Source: Zygnema circumcarinatum
Lineage: Eukaryota; Streptophyta; Zygnematophyceae; Zygnematales; Zygnemataceae
DNA length: 64,000 nucleotides
Direction of reading: 5' to 3'
Assembly: GCA_037447605.1 (NCBI GenBank)
Contig: CM074804.1
Coordinates: 4,451,911-4,515,910, forward strand
Shown: positions 50,005-62,100 of the stretch, piece by piece
Position numbering within the stretch: the first letter of the stretch is position 1
How the letters are laid out: every line of letters begins with the position of its first letter
The notes under the pieces: model-generated
The model's database searches: none
What the model saw: the letters and a program-made list of their open reading frames with translations, nothing else
What the model was told of the DNA's origin: nothing
Position numbers and translations under genes: made by a program

Positions 50005-50812
50005 CGCTGCTCAGACGGTACGGCGGCAACTCCGCCAGCGCTGCGCCGCCAATGGAAGGCCGAAGTGCGGCGGAGGGAATATCTACGCCGCCACCTTGGC
50101 GGGCGGGAGGGACGGAGGGTTCAGGGTGGCGGCAGCAGCCGCAGATTTGCGAGGGTTCAGGGTCGACTCAACGGGCGGTTATACGTCGGGCAATACGGCA
50201 CCGGGTGCCGTACGGCAATGCGGTAGTCCGTACTGTGAATCCGTGGTTTGTGGGTTTGCAACTTGAGCGGGTCTCAGATTTGCATCGGAGCTGCCAAAAC
50301 CAATGGGATCCTCCCAAAGAACTTCCGAAATTCAGATACCAAAACAAGTACTCTGGCAAAATAGAGATCTGCCTGCAAGAGTGTACTCGGGTATTAAAAG
50401 CTTCTAGTACTACTGAAGAAATACTTCTGTTGGAATGTTGTAAGACTGACATGCCCTATTGTCGAAAAATATTCGGGTATGTTCGGCTCTAGACTACAAT
50501 ATATTGCAACCATCACAGCCGAGTCTGCAGCGAGCACCCTCGTTCCTCCCCCTCCGCTCCCTCTCCCACTCATTTCCCTTTCTCTCCCTCTTCCATTCTA
50601 CCTATCTCCCACTCTCTCCTGTTCCCCCTCCCCGCCCCCCTCGCCCCCCACTCCGCATACGCTCTCCCCATCTCCACCTCATTCATACATTCTCCATGTG
50701 CTATTTAAAGAGCCCGGCAGTTCCGTGGCAGTTTCCATAGAACACAGCACCATCGTCTTTCAAACCACAAACACCAAACTGGAATTGAATTCGCATCATA
50801 AAACTGCCGCTC
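50005..50812. other. Region between EF-1alpha promoter and the BLTP-like 3' end
   Basis: There is no convincing gene. It holds a 19-bp near-perfect palindrome TACGGCACC-G-GGTGCCGTA (50194-50212). From about 50520 the sequence becomes very pyrimidine-rich (CCCTCTCC runs), giving long artefactual Pro/Ser/Leu frames on the plus strand. Confidence 0.55.
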
Positions 50813-51630
50813 CACAAATGGTATTTTTCAAATTTCAGTACTTCAATCTGTACAGAATTTCCAGCTATTGTGCTAGCCTTGTTCTTCCAGCCAAGCCTGC
50901 ACATTTTCCAACCGTTCTGTCAATTTCATCCGAGCTGCCTCTAGCTCTACCGCTGCTCTTTTCTACATCTCTACTTCTATCTCTCCCTCTCCCACTCCCT
51001 TCTTCGCTTACCCCTACCTCCCCTCCTCGTCCTCAAGCTTCGGACCCCTTGCCCACTGCTGAAGCACAATGTTGTCACTCAACAATGGAATACCTCAAAT
51101 TTCAGTACTTCCATCTGTACAGAATCCCAGCTATTGTGCCAAAATTGGTTCTTTCAGCAAAGCCTGCAAATCTTCCAACCGGACTGTCAATTCCGCCATC
51201 CTCCAAGTTGCCTCTAGCTCCACCGCTGCTGTCCTCATTCCTCCTCCTACCTGTTCCTCTCCGTCTCCCCCTCCCTCCTCCCTTTCCCCCTCCCCCCTCC
51301 TCCCCAGAGTTGCCCGCAGGCTTCGGATCCCTTGTCCACTGATAAAGCACAAAACTGTCGCTCCATAATAGAATACCTCAACTTTCGGTCCTCCAATCTA
51401 TACAAAATTCGCAGCTATTGTGCCAACCTTGCTTCTTCCAGCAAAGTCTGCAAATGCTCCAACTGCTCTGTCAATACCGCCACCTTCCGAGCTGCCTCTA
51501 GCTCTGCCGCTGCTCTGTCCTTCAGCCCTCCTACCTCTCCCCCTCCCTCGCCCATTTCCTTCCTCCCGTCCCCCACTCCCCCCTCCTCCCCAGAGTTGTC
51601 CTCAGGCTTCGGATCCCTTACCCACGCCTT
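50813..51630 (-). repeat. Three tandem copies of the BLTP-like terminal exon (~275 bp unit)
   Basis: Each unit, read on the minus strand, encodes a coiled-coil end: AAAELEAARKVAVLTEQLEHL...LAQ-stop in the first transcribed unit (from about 51630), and AAVELEATWRMAELTVRLEDL...ILAQ-stop in the second (about 51090-51360). The third (about 50815-51090) is degraded with frameshifts. Every unit also contains a Gly/Glu-rich stretch of variable length. Only the first unit is needed for the predicted protein; the others lie after its stop codon. Confidence 0.85.
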
Positions 51631-54600
51631 CACCAGGTCCTTCACAAGCTCCTGACAGAGCTCCTGCGCCTTCCCGACTTCTATCTCGAGGTTCGCTATT
51701 TTGCTCTGCCAAAGGGCTTCGTCCCCATGGGATATCCCCGCCTTCAAGAAATCTCTTCCGGTTACGGCCCTCGCACCTACAGCAAGTGTAACAAAGGAGT
51801 CGCAAAAGAAAATTTGGGGGTTGCAGAACTGGATATGAGAGGGAAGGAGAGAGGACGAGAAGAGGAGTCGAACTTCCTGTATGTATGGTGTCCAAATTTC
51901 TAGAAGCGTTACAATTTCAGGCCTCCTCGGGTCTTCAGGATTTGTTATGCTGATTCCAGTTTGCATCCTCTATAATTTCCTTATTCCTCTCACACATGCA
52001 TTTAGGCCAAGAAACGGCTTACCAAGATTAACAAGCTGGTCTATGGTGCTCTGCGTGATCAGAGGGCTCCCTTGAAGTTGAAGTAACTTTAGCCCTCCTG
52101 CTGCAATCCTGGTCGCTGCTCCCACCTCCATCTTGCAGGTTTGAAAAAGGTGTTCCATGTCCACCTTCGTTACTTCCACTTCCGTCTGAAAGAAAACAGC
52201 ACAGAGAGAGGGATAGAGAAGAGAAGGAGAGAGTGAGAAAGCAGATTCCGTGAGAATCCTCCCGAAGGTACAAGGTCAGAATCCTTCTTTCTCTCTGATA
52301 TATCCAATCACCCAGTAGAAGAAGGCAAGCGAAACCTAATGCAGTTCAAGAAGGCTTACCGGCTCCTGAACTGCCGTTATGATGCTCTTTATGGACCATG
52401 CCTCCGGTGCCTTCCCATTCTGAATGGGTTCGTTTGAATCTTCATTGTTGACGAATGTCAATTTCAAATCCAGCCCACTACGTGAAGTTATTGAGGGACT
52501 GCTGAAGCTTCCAGATGGACCATCTTCATTGGAAGGAGGCAAGTTCGAGTTTTCTCCATTCGTCCTAGGTAATACCCCTTCCAATACACGGGGCTTCAAG
52601 GCCTGAATGCCCTCCATTTGCATCTGGAGTGCGAAGGAAGTCAAAAAATGTAAGACAGTCAGCAACAAATAAGAAGTTAAAATGCAAGGAAGTTGCAACA
52701 AATCTGAAGACGGTTCTTGACGACTAACTATTGGTAGGGCTACATATTTGTGAGGCTGGTTATCACTGTCAACATCAAAATAGCAAGATGTATCAGTCGA
52801 CTGAAGGAATTAAGCTGTGATGGAGGGACTCGCCCCATATCAACTGGCCTTTTGTCAATGACCAGACTGGATTAACATTACGCCTTATTTGTACGGCGTA
52901 CGAACAGAGGACGTCAGCAGATGGAATCGTGCCAGCTGGCTTTGGTTAACTTAGTCAACGAAAAGCCTGATGGAAATATGTACGATGGGAGAGGGCGGGT
53001 GTTTGTTGTTTTCATCAAGGGCAGGGTGACGACCACCCAGTCACCTCAATTCCGCGTTCACACTGTTCCATTCTTCGAGTAGCGTGAACAATTGTCTAAT
53101 CCGCCATTGCTGTCGCAACGACGGCAGCAGCCCCATGACGTCAAATATCGACGTACTAATGAAAAGCAAGTGCGCATGAAGCAACTGGGTCGTATGACAG
53201 CATCCTAGAAGACATCATTTCTGGTGTCAGTTCCCAGTTGGATGCCGCTGATGCAATGAGAAGACCAGGAAAGTGAGTAATGGCATTCCACATACTGTAA
53301 TGGTATTGATTGGAATTCGGTTGGCATTCGTTCCTGGTTGTCCATTAGTTCCTTCCACCTTATTAGCCGCTGAAATACGGAGCAAACGGAATGTGGAGTG
53401 CCAGCACCGGTCTTCTCTCTGTTCTATTCCATCCACTCCCACCAGCACTCCTTCAGCACCTTCAAGGGCGAACAGCCAATCCAGCAGCTGCACGTCGATG
53501 TCCATCTCATCCGGCAAAGACATGTCCCAAGCTCCCTCCTTCACTTGCGACTCGCCAGATGGAGCCGTATTCCCCTCCCCTTCAGCTGCAGGAAATCAAA
53601 AGACAAGCAAATAAATTAAAAATAATAATAATTTTTTTTTTTTATATAAATAAATTATATCCCATACATCAAATTTGTATATGACATGCTTCCTTTCTAG
53701 TGCACTGCGGGGCAGTTTCAGCATACGATGCAGTTCCTGCAGGAATAGGCGAAACCTGAGTTCCAACTTTGAGACATTATGCAAGACCTTGCTTGATGAA
53801 TGATGGTCGTTTCATTAGTTCACGGAAACTCACAAGATGAAACAGTGTTCTTCAGCTCATCAGTTCCGAGGAAGTTCGCTAGTGTTCCACTTTCTCTCAT
53901 GACAGAAATCAGCTGAACTATATCTTTCCCTGGAGTGCCATCGCGATCCAATACTCCAAACCTGCGCAAAAGCGCCTCATTATACCCCATACCACCACCT
54001 AAACGAACGCCTCCAATCTTTGCAGTGACTGACAGTGTCTGGGAGTCATGCTTAGCCCTGTATGGGATGACGTGTGTGACATTGATATCCATGAACGCCA
54101 ACCCCTCTTTGGACGTGGACATGCCCCCAGTTCCGGCCATACTACCAGGTCGCGGCCCTTTCCAGAATATTGGCCTCATCCTTGTCTGTAGATTTTGATT
54201 GAGCGCGTTGGCGTCTGAGCCTGTTTCATATGGAGACTCACCCTCGTCAGTTTCTACACAGTCCACACTGATATCTTGCCACAACACCTGTGATTGGATA
54301 ACTGCCGTTTTCGAATCCCCAAGTGATCTGAAAGTGATTCTCAGCGATATTCCGCCACCAAGAAATTGAGCAAGTGTGGGACCTTCCAGCGCCGGCTCCC
54401 CTGCAATTGACTCTAAAACCCTGAATCGTAATCCACTGATCTGAATTGATACTGCACTATCACCTGGGGCCACTGTTGCCAGATCTGAAAGCCCTTGGAC
54501 TGCAGCCGGCTTTGTGACTGCACTTGCAAGACCTCTAGCAGGATCAACCTCTTGCTTTCCTTTGCTGACCTTTACCAATGCTCTGCTCATCTTGCCTATG

Positions 54601-57600
54601 TACGAGTACATCTGAAGCACAAAGAGAAGCTGAACGCGAGATGTGTTTGCAGAGAATTCTCTACAGCTTAAGGCGATTCTCACAGTGCCTCCAGGTGGTG
54701 GGATTACTTCCAGCGGGCTCCCATCGACACTGAGCACAGCCATTTCTACTCTTGGGTTCGCGAACTCAAGGCATCCCCACTGCCTCCCGTCAGCATCAGC
54801 CTCCAGATCAACTGAGTCATCAAAGCTTCCAGTTTCCAAGGTGAAATTGACCTTTTCTGCCGAAACTGCGTACCGTCGTTGCCCAGCGTCGACAGGCTGC
54901 CCCTCCCACATAGCATAGCAGGCTGCATCCCTGTCTACTTGAAGCACTTTGTATCGCAAGAATGGATCTTGCAAAATTTGTAGCTTAGAAAGTCGCAACC
55001 TGGCACCCGTAAACTGGGCTTCATCGACTGTGTCATCTTCAAAAGCTTTGCTAGGAACGGGAACAATAACATCAAATTCGTCGAGTGCAAAGAGCAGGTA
55101 TCGGAGGGAGCTGTTCTGAACTGTGACTGCTCCTTGTTCGATGATGTGAGTGTCAGCAAGGAGGGAAGCAATGCGAAAGCATGATTCTTCTTGGAGGGTA
55201 ATCTGCATTGCAAAAAAAGGTGGAAGTTGGTTTATGATGAAATGAAATGGTCATGCATTGCCAACTTCAGAAAAACGAAAAAAAGAGGATCGAGGTCCTC
55301 CTTTGCAGGTAAATCGCAAAATTTGAAAGACTTTCTTCCCAGGTTTAAGAACTGCGATCCAATGATTGGACGAGCAAGAATTCAAGCTTACGAAGTTGAT
55401 CACCGGGGGGACGACAGTAGGTTAATTGCAGAACACACACTCAGCTGAAGACGTTTCTTTATTTGTGTGCATGGCTTAGAACAGACACGGTCTTTAACCC
55501 GGCGCTGGAAAACAAGCCTCTGCAGTTCTACAGCCATCTGGAACGATGTGACGTTCTCCATCACTTTCTAAAGGAAAGGAACTATTGATTGCCGAGTGTC
55601 TAGGGTTATCAGCGAATGGCCTTCCTACCTTCAGCGGGCTGCAACGAATAACCAGCTGGCCCGACAGTGTTGGTGGTTCGGGTGCCGGTTTTGTGTGTGC
55701 AGAATAAAGCCGAATCATGGCTCCAGGATGCGGGTCTTCTTCCACGGGCAAGGGATAAATACGCGGCCACAGGAGGTCGCTAGCTGCCCAGCAAACAAGT
55801 GGCAGCATTGTCAGACTTCCAGAACATCACTTCACCCTATTTGGCACAACACAAGCATGCGGATCGCTCAAAATAGGCATATGGATACTAAAAGTCCAAC
55901 TTTGACGTTCAACTGGTAAGTAAATAGACTGAAATTAGCATAAACATCTGCCTTAAAGAGAGGCAGCTACGTTCCTTGAAAGGAGGGAATAATCAACAGG
56001 TGCTAATTTTAATATTCCAATAAGAGAAGCGATTGCTACTGTTCTAGATGGCTCAAAACTGCAAACACCCATATCTGCAAACCTTCTAAACTTACAGCAG
56101 CCACGTGTCGTATCTCATATACAGCGAGAGCTAGTCTCAAAACATAAAAAGTGCTGCAGAATTTTCATATTGATATGTAGATAGGTTTTTAGGGTTTTTA
56201 GGGTTTTTAGGGTTTTTAGGAAATATAACATAACATAACATATAGACACGTATATTGCCAGACACAAGCAGCTCACCGAAAGGAGGGATAGGATCAGTTC
56301 TCGGCACAGCATCAGGCATTCCCGGCTGCAGTAGAGTTGTGGGGGGGTATGAAAAAGTATCCCTGCCAGCACCCAGCTCAGCAGTAGCACGAGCGAGAAT
56401 AGTCCATCAGGTAGAAGGCGAACACATTCGACTCTGAATCTCCTCACATCCCAGGCCAAATGCGAAAAGTTCCAGTGTTGCAAGGAATCTTTCAAAAAAA
56501 GATGACCTCGTGCCGCTATCCAAACGTAACCGAACGTCAGCAGCTCAGTTGAAAGGCCTGGAAAGGGAAGGAATGACGGCAGCCATGAGGGTCGATATGA
56601 CTCACCTAAGGAACATGTTGCCCAAATACAAACGAGACATGGCAGACACAACATCGCCTTCGCCCACACTTCCCTGCAAGGAGAACCTATGTCATCCACA
56701 GCATTCAGGCACGATGCCTTTCAAATATCCTCTCCAACTGTCTCCCACTTTCCCTCCACTTGTCCGCGCACCTGCTCAGTACATTCTGATCCCATGACTC
56801 ATCCCACTCTCAAGCAGAACTTTCATAAGTTGGCAGCCTCCACTTGATATTCGCATTAACACACCTAATAGAGAATTTGCTATTCACCGTACACCACCAG
56901 TGAAACTGCCGACACAGTTTGAAGAACTGCTCTACAGACTAACAACTGACCTACAGTCTGTTTCACGATCATTGGGTACAGATATGTCCTCAAGGACCTA
57001 AGAAACCGCAGAATGACTCTTACATCAGGGGTACATCGGTCATCAGGACATTCTCAAGTTCTCATAGACTACAAATGGAGATTGGGTTGTTACTGTTCAA
57101 GAAACAACTGCTTCCGCTGTGGATAACATGTAAGCCTACCTTCAGGTAGTGCAACGATTGTAGCACCAACTCCAATTGAAAATCTGAAAATGACGAACCA
57201 ATCAACCACATACATGGTTTCAAACCCCTTGTCGTCTTCAGAAAAACTATCAACCCTCGATTTGAAGTCAAGCAGCATCGCAGAAACTGTCTGAATTCCA
57301 CGAAAGAAGACCTACCAGACTCCTTGATTCGCAAGAAAATAGTTTCAACCGATACATCGAGAAACGACCTCCCTGCCACTTCGGAGGCCTGCATCACTAA
57401 GCAGGGTTGAATTGGTTAGCAACGAACTCAGATCCTTTCTAGAGGGACTCACGTTTTAAAGTGAAAACAATACAATATGAGCGATAAGCAAATTGTTGCA
57501 GCTACATGGGACGAAATGAATAGACTTGTGCATTAGGATATCTGAAAGATCGGGCCTCTGAGCCACACGTTTAGACAAAAGCCGAATTGGAGGAACACGT

Positions 57601-60600
57601 AAATCAATAACAACGAAATGTCCAGAAAACACATGATGGACATACGTTAAGGTTATGAGAGGCTGCAATAGTAGAAAATTGAGGTGGTACTCAAGGGGTA
57701 GGTTAGGGACGGAAAAAGGACCACAAAGTGCTAACAGTCAGAGATTCTGAGCCTTACCAAGGCGGGCATAGGCCTCATATCCGGTCGATTCATGCAGACA
57801 TACATCCCAGCAATAAATCGCATGAGTGCTCTAAGGCCTGAAGACCCCAAGAAACCACAGTACATTGATCAAAACACTTCAAATAACACACCTGCGAAAG
57901 CCAAAGCAAGACTTCTGTATTTACACACAGTCTGAATTAAGGACGCGGATGAAACAGGGAGAGACCAAGATCGTAAATAGCCCTAAGAGAAGCATAATGC
58001 AGTGCCAAGAGCTACTCAATGCTTGTTTGTATCTGACCAACGTGGGCTCTCACATGCGATAATAAGACATTGACACTGACCTGGCTCGCTAAGAGCAGGA
58101 GCAATAGCCTCCGAGAGCTTCAAATTCACCTCAAGACCAAGAGGGTTATTTGTATCGGTTCTGTGCATTGTTATCTGCAGAAAGCAAACAGCGCGAGTAG
58201 TAAAAAATCATCTCAACGTATTTAGCCGACTATTTATGTCGAGCAGATATCCCATCAGAGAAATGCACACTAGAGCTTGTCCATTTCAAAAAATTCTCGT
58301 TAAGCCTTATCTCTGAGCAGAGACTAAGGTCCCATGCTTTTGAAGAGACAAAAAGTATCCCCGTGAATTCTGCAGCTTGACCAAAACAATGCTATATGAG
58401 AAATGCAAGAAGGCTACCTAGGGAGGTAGGGGTGCCATGGAATTTACACAAGCATTGCCAGAGATATTGTCAACGAATCGTTCTCCTCCGAAAAATGCTC
58501 GTTTTGCTCCATCTCCATCTCGGGACCCTGATGAAGGACTGGCGCGGTCGTCTGTGAACATATCGGGATGTGGCAAAAGGTCTATCGATAATGACTGCCA
58601 TTCTAATTTCTGCAACAAATGGTGAGCCCCCCACCAAAAGAATAAGACCAGGGACAAAAATTAAGTCCATTCAAAACCTAACCGGAGAGACAGACGATGT
58701 GCAGTGATGATAATCATGAATGAATTGGCATTTTATCTCACGATGGCGATGCCATCAAATGTACACGGAAAAAGACAAAATGGAGAACCAAGGTGAACCG
58801 GTCACAAATGACCTAGGAACGAGAGAAAAGCTTTGAGCAGATCTGCTTCTGATTCATAAAAGTGTGCATAATGCATGAAATAATCACATAAGCCACCTCG
58901 TGGGCTCTGTCAAATAGAAGCACCACAATGTGGCACACTGAACAGTTGATCGAGATTCAACATGCTGTCACTTTAGGAATTAAGATCGTAACGATCATTA
59001 AGACTCACCCTGAATACGTAAATAGTTTTCTTTCCTTTGAAAAATTGTCGAGTCGCGGACAAGTTCACCACCTGAATGAGGGCGCAATCAATCATTGTGA
59101 GGATTCTTCAGCTTACCACTCTCCAACGCTGATTTCTATGACAGTTTTCTGGAAAAAGGAGGACTGCACCGTAGTCAATGTCTTGCACACTCTGAAAGAA
59201 ATGCACAAGAGAAACGACACACCTCCCAGTTTTCATTCGTAGTGTACAAGAGCATGTTCCTGATGGTAATATTGGCAATAGGAGGAGTCCTGCTCAAGTG
59301 AAGAAACATCGTTAACTTTCAGTACAAAACCATGATATTCACATCCACATAAATTCCACTGAAGTCGCAAGGACGGAAAATATATCTTTCCTGTGATCAA
59401 GCACACTCATCCCTCTAATAGCTGGAGCCAAGGAATATACCATGCCGCTGCATCCTGACCGTTGGCGCTGCCTGCACCACGAGTTTGCAGCATTAAATTG
59501 ACCACTCCAACTTCCACGGTCATTCCGTCCGCAATCTGTGCATCAGACAAAGAAAATCAGATGCGAAATCAGTTAACCAAACCCCCGACAACGAACAAAC
59601 TGGACTGTGACGTACGAAATAATTGGAACCCCTTCAAGAAGGTTCAGTGAAAGTGAAAAAAGTGAACAGTGGAATCCACAGTTGACATACAAGGGATTGT
59701 TTGCAAATAAACAATCCAAGACTCTCAAATAAAGCACTTCGATCATCAGGTCTCCAGCCATAATGAAGGTCTTACTGAAAGACTAGCATTTACTGAATAA
59801 AAATTCAGTGTCGTGCATACTCACCTTATCTGCGAGCGTGTAGCTTGTGCTCTTTGTAGAAGCGCTACTGCATGCAGCAAAGTTTTAAAAATAGTAAACT
59901 TACGACCTTACCATCAGCACCTTAGTCTATGGAAAAAATGCGTCTATGGAAAAAACCCATATTTAGAGCTCTGTTTAACCAAAAAAAAAAAAACTAAAGA
60001 AAACTGCACTTCAAAAACTCAAACATAAACTGGCTTCCTCAGAAACACTTCAGCATACTAGATCAGCGCATCCCCCAGCCACACAAACATCGACCGCCAA
60101 CCACGCATTGCTCACCCTGTCGTCGCCATTGGAGGCTCATTGATTGCTGTCTCCTCCAATACCAAGTCAAGTTTGGAAATTGCCACAACCGTCGGTTCAG
60201 TATTGACATTTGCCAAGGCTGGAAGCTGCAAGTTTTGGCGCGATACAACTCTTAGAATACACTCATTTTTGCATCAGAAATAGGCTGAAAAGGGATTGAA
60301 GAAAAATGGTCGGTAAGGAGTTCTATAACTGAAGGACCACTTAATAAGTGAAACAAACAAAATTGGCATTATCCTGCATTTTTTCAGGAAAAGGGCTGCT
60401 TACAGTAATCTCGAGCTTGCCCACTCGCGCTTGTGCGACCCGCAGCGTTGAAGGAAGGCCTATGATAGCATGAAGGACGTCTCCATTTAGGTCTGAAAGC
60501 CCTCCAAAAGGCCCTTCTTTGCATTACTCACACACTCGTACCAGCAAAACCAAAACCTGCAAGTGGAGGAGCCGACCCAACTCTTGCGCATCCCACACAA

Positions 60601-60959
60601 AAGATTTTCCTCTCTATCCTTCTGGCGCAGGCCGTACACTTAAAAGCAGGCTTCCATGCGTTTATGCGTACACACGTCTGTGCGTGCATGCATGTGAGCG
60701 TAAGAATGTCTGCATCTTTGTTGTTCAGGGAGACAGAAGAAGAGTGAGCGTGAGCAGGTTCCCACAGCTGTCGGCAGCACTGTTTGCTTAATGGCCGTTC
60801 CTATGCCAAGCTTCCGGATGAAGAACGGAATGGAAAATAGAAATCACCGAGATTTGAAAGTTGCACAGTCCGCCCTTGCAAGCGGAACTGCTCCCGAGAA
60901 TACGAGCGGAGGTAGTACTTCAGCTTCGATTGCAGCGCATTTGCCAATAATGTCTCCAT
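51415..60959 (-). CDS. Chorein-type bridge-like lipid-transfer protein (UHRF1BP1/BLTP3-like)
   Basis: The VPS13/BLTP family moves lipids at membrane contact sites. Exons: 60959-60848, 60492-60404, 60225-60116, 59867-59825, 59535-59441, 59289-59223, 58609-58448, 58174-58081, 57837-57758, 57388-57316, 57183-57140, 56673-56606, 56362-56277, 55783-55629, 55202-53834, 53585-53296, 52623-52360, 52185-52023 and 51776-51415. All phases agree (about 1,241 residues). The exception is 58610-59222, where at least one small exon (candidate DRAHEVAY near 58890-58935) is unresolved. The N-terminus, METLLANALQSKLKYYLRSY with FRLQGRTVQLSNLDLNGDVL, is the chorein domain. Other plant-family matches are TIRNMLLYTTNENW, SLSIDLLPHPDMF, RALMRFIAGMYVCMNR, RLGGGMGYNEALLRRFG and DWLFALEGAEG. 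The C-terminus is a coiled coil. Confidence 0.92.
56184..56220. repeat. Telomere-like TTTTTAGGG tandem repeat in a BLTP intron
   Basis: Four consecutive GGTTTTTAG units (9 bp) lie just inside the intron between exons 56362-56277 and 55783-55629, followed by ATAACATAACATAACAT. The unit resembles but does not equal the plant telomere TTTAGGG. Confidence 0.85.
58722..58826. repeat. Dispersed repeat copy, BLTP intron
   Basis: It contains CTCACGATGGCGATGCCATC then AAATGTACACGGAAAAAG, ending GGTCACAAATGACCTAGGA. It is very close to the 14562 copy and is also intronic. Confidence 0.75.
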
Positions 60960-61670
60960 CAGAAAAGTTGATTTGGATTAAGAACCCTAAGGGATCAAAA
61001 ATCTGAATTCCGTCTTTGAAAGTTTATTCTCACTGCAGCCGTAGCTGTTCTTTTAGCATGCTCGACAGAAAAGAAGCCAACTTGACTCTCTAAACTAAAT
61101 ATGCTTCCAATAAACATCTCTAGCTACAATGACTGTCTTGATACAAAGGCAGAACCGGCCAGTACATTGCTCAGACCCAATACTAACAAAAGGTATTATT
61201 CGCTGAGAGATGGCCGGCATAACTATTTGAAAAAGTAACACGGAGGAATCAGCAGGTGCCAGCACATGCTCTTATGCAGCCAACCCGGCCCGTTGGCGTT
61301 CAGGAAAGCACAGTTGCATGGCAGCCCGAGACTGACGCCTGAAACACGCGCGGACGGCGGACGCCAAGGTACCAAAATAAAGGACGCAAAAGGACGGTAG
61401 TAGGACAGTAGTGATCACAAGTGCGAATGTCCTCCCAGACATCTGGACGCCGCTTGGAGAGCGTGAACTGGGCGCAGGAATTCATTTCGACGACTCCAGC
61501 GGACACAGGTACCTGCTGCTGGGGACGCCCCCGGGTGCCAGAGGTCCGTACAGCGTCAGTGCAGAGGCCGCAGCGGAGTGCGCCAAACCGTGCGTCCGCG
61601 CTGCCCGCTTTATGCCACGTGGCGGGCCGTGGTCGGCAGCCTCAGCGATTTCAGATGTGCGCTTTGTGGA
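60960..61670. promoter_or_regulatory. Upstream region of the BLTP-like gene
   Basis: This should hold the 5'UTR and promoter of the minus-strand gene starting at 60959. No clear TATA box was recognised. The plus-strand frame beginning at 61411 is read through into the minisatellite and is not considered a gene. Confidence 0.4.
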
Positions 61671-62100
61671 CCTTCCTCCCTCCCTCCCTCCCTCCCTCTC
61701 CGGGTGGTGCCCCTGCCCTCCTTCCCTCCCTCCATCCCTCTCGGGTAGTGCCTCTACCCTCCCTCCCTCCCTCTCTTCCTCCCGGGGTGGTGCCCCTACC
61801 CTGCCTCCCTCCCTCCCTCCCTCCCTCCCCGGGTGGTGCCCCTGCCCTCCCTCCCTCCCTTCCCCCCTCCCCGAGTGGTGCCCCTGCCCTCCCTCCCTCC
61901 CTTCCCCCCTCCCCGAGTGGTGCCCCTGCCCTCTCTCCCTTCCTTCTCCCCTCCTGGGTGGTGCCTCTAGCCTCACTCCCTCTCTCCCTTCCTCCCGGGG
62001 TGGTGCCCCTACCCTCCTCTCTCCTTCCCTCCCCGGTGGTGCCCCTGCCCTCCCTCCCTCCCCGGGTGGTGCCCCTGCCCTCGTCCCCCGTCCGTGTGAG
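61671..62100. repeat. CCCT-rich minisatellite (~50-bp unit, about 8 copies)
   Basis: The imperfect unit is GGGTGGTGCCCCTGCCCTCC followed by a (CTCC)n tail of varying length, repeated about eight times. The minus strand is made of GGGAGGGAGGG runs, compatible with G-quadruplex formation. It produces overlapping Pro/Ser or Gly/Arg frames in all phases. Confidence 0.9.

Noticed and set aside
50001-51342. Plus-strand frames of 163 and 287 codons beside EF-1alpha and over the BLTP terminal exons
   Set aside because: The second is the complement of the triplicated exon plus CCCTCTCC runs; the first has no family similarity and no splice context.
59145-59222. Candidate BLTP exon SVQDIDYGAVLLF after the NENWE exon
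   Set aside because: It is in phase but does not match the family sequence expected there, which resembles DRAHEVAY near 58890-58935. Left unresolved rather than annotated.
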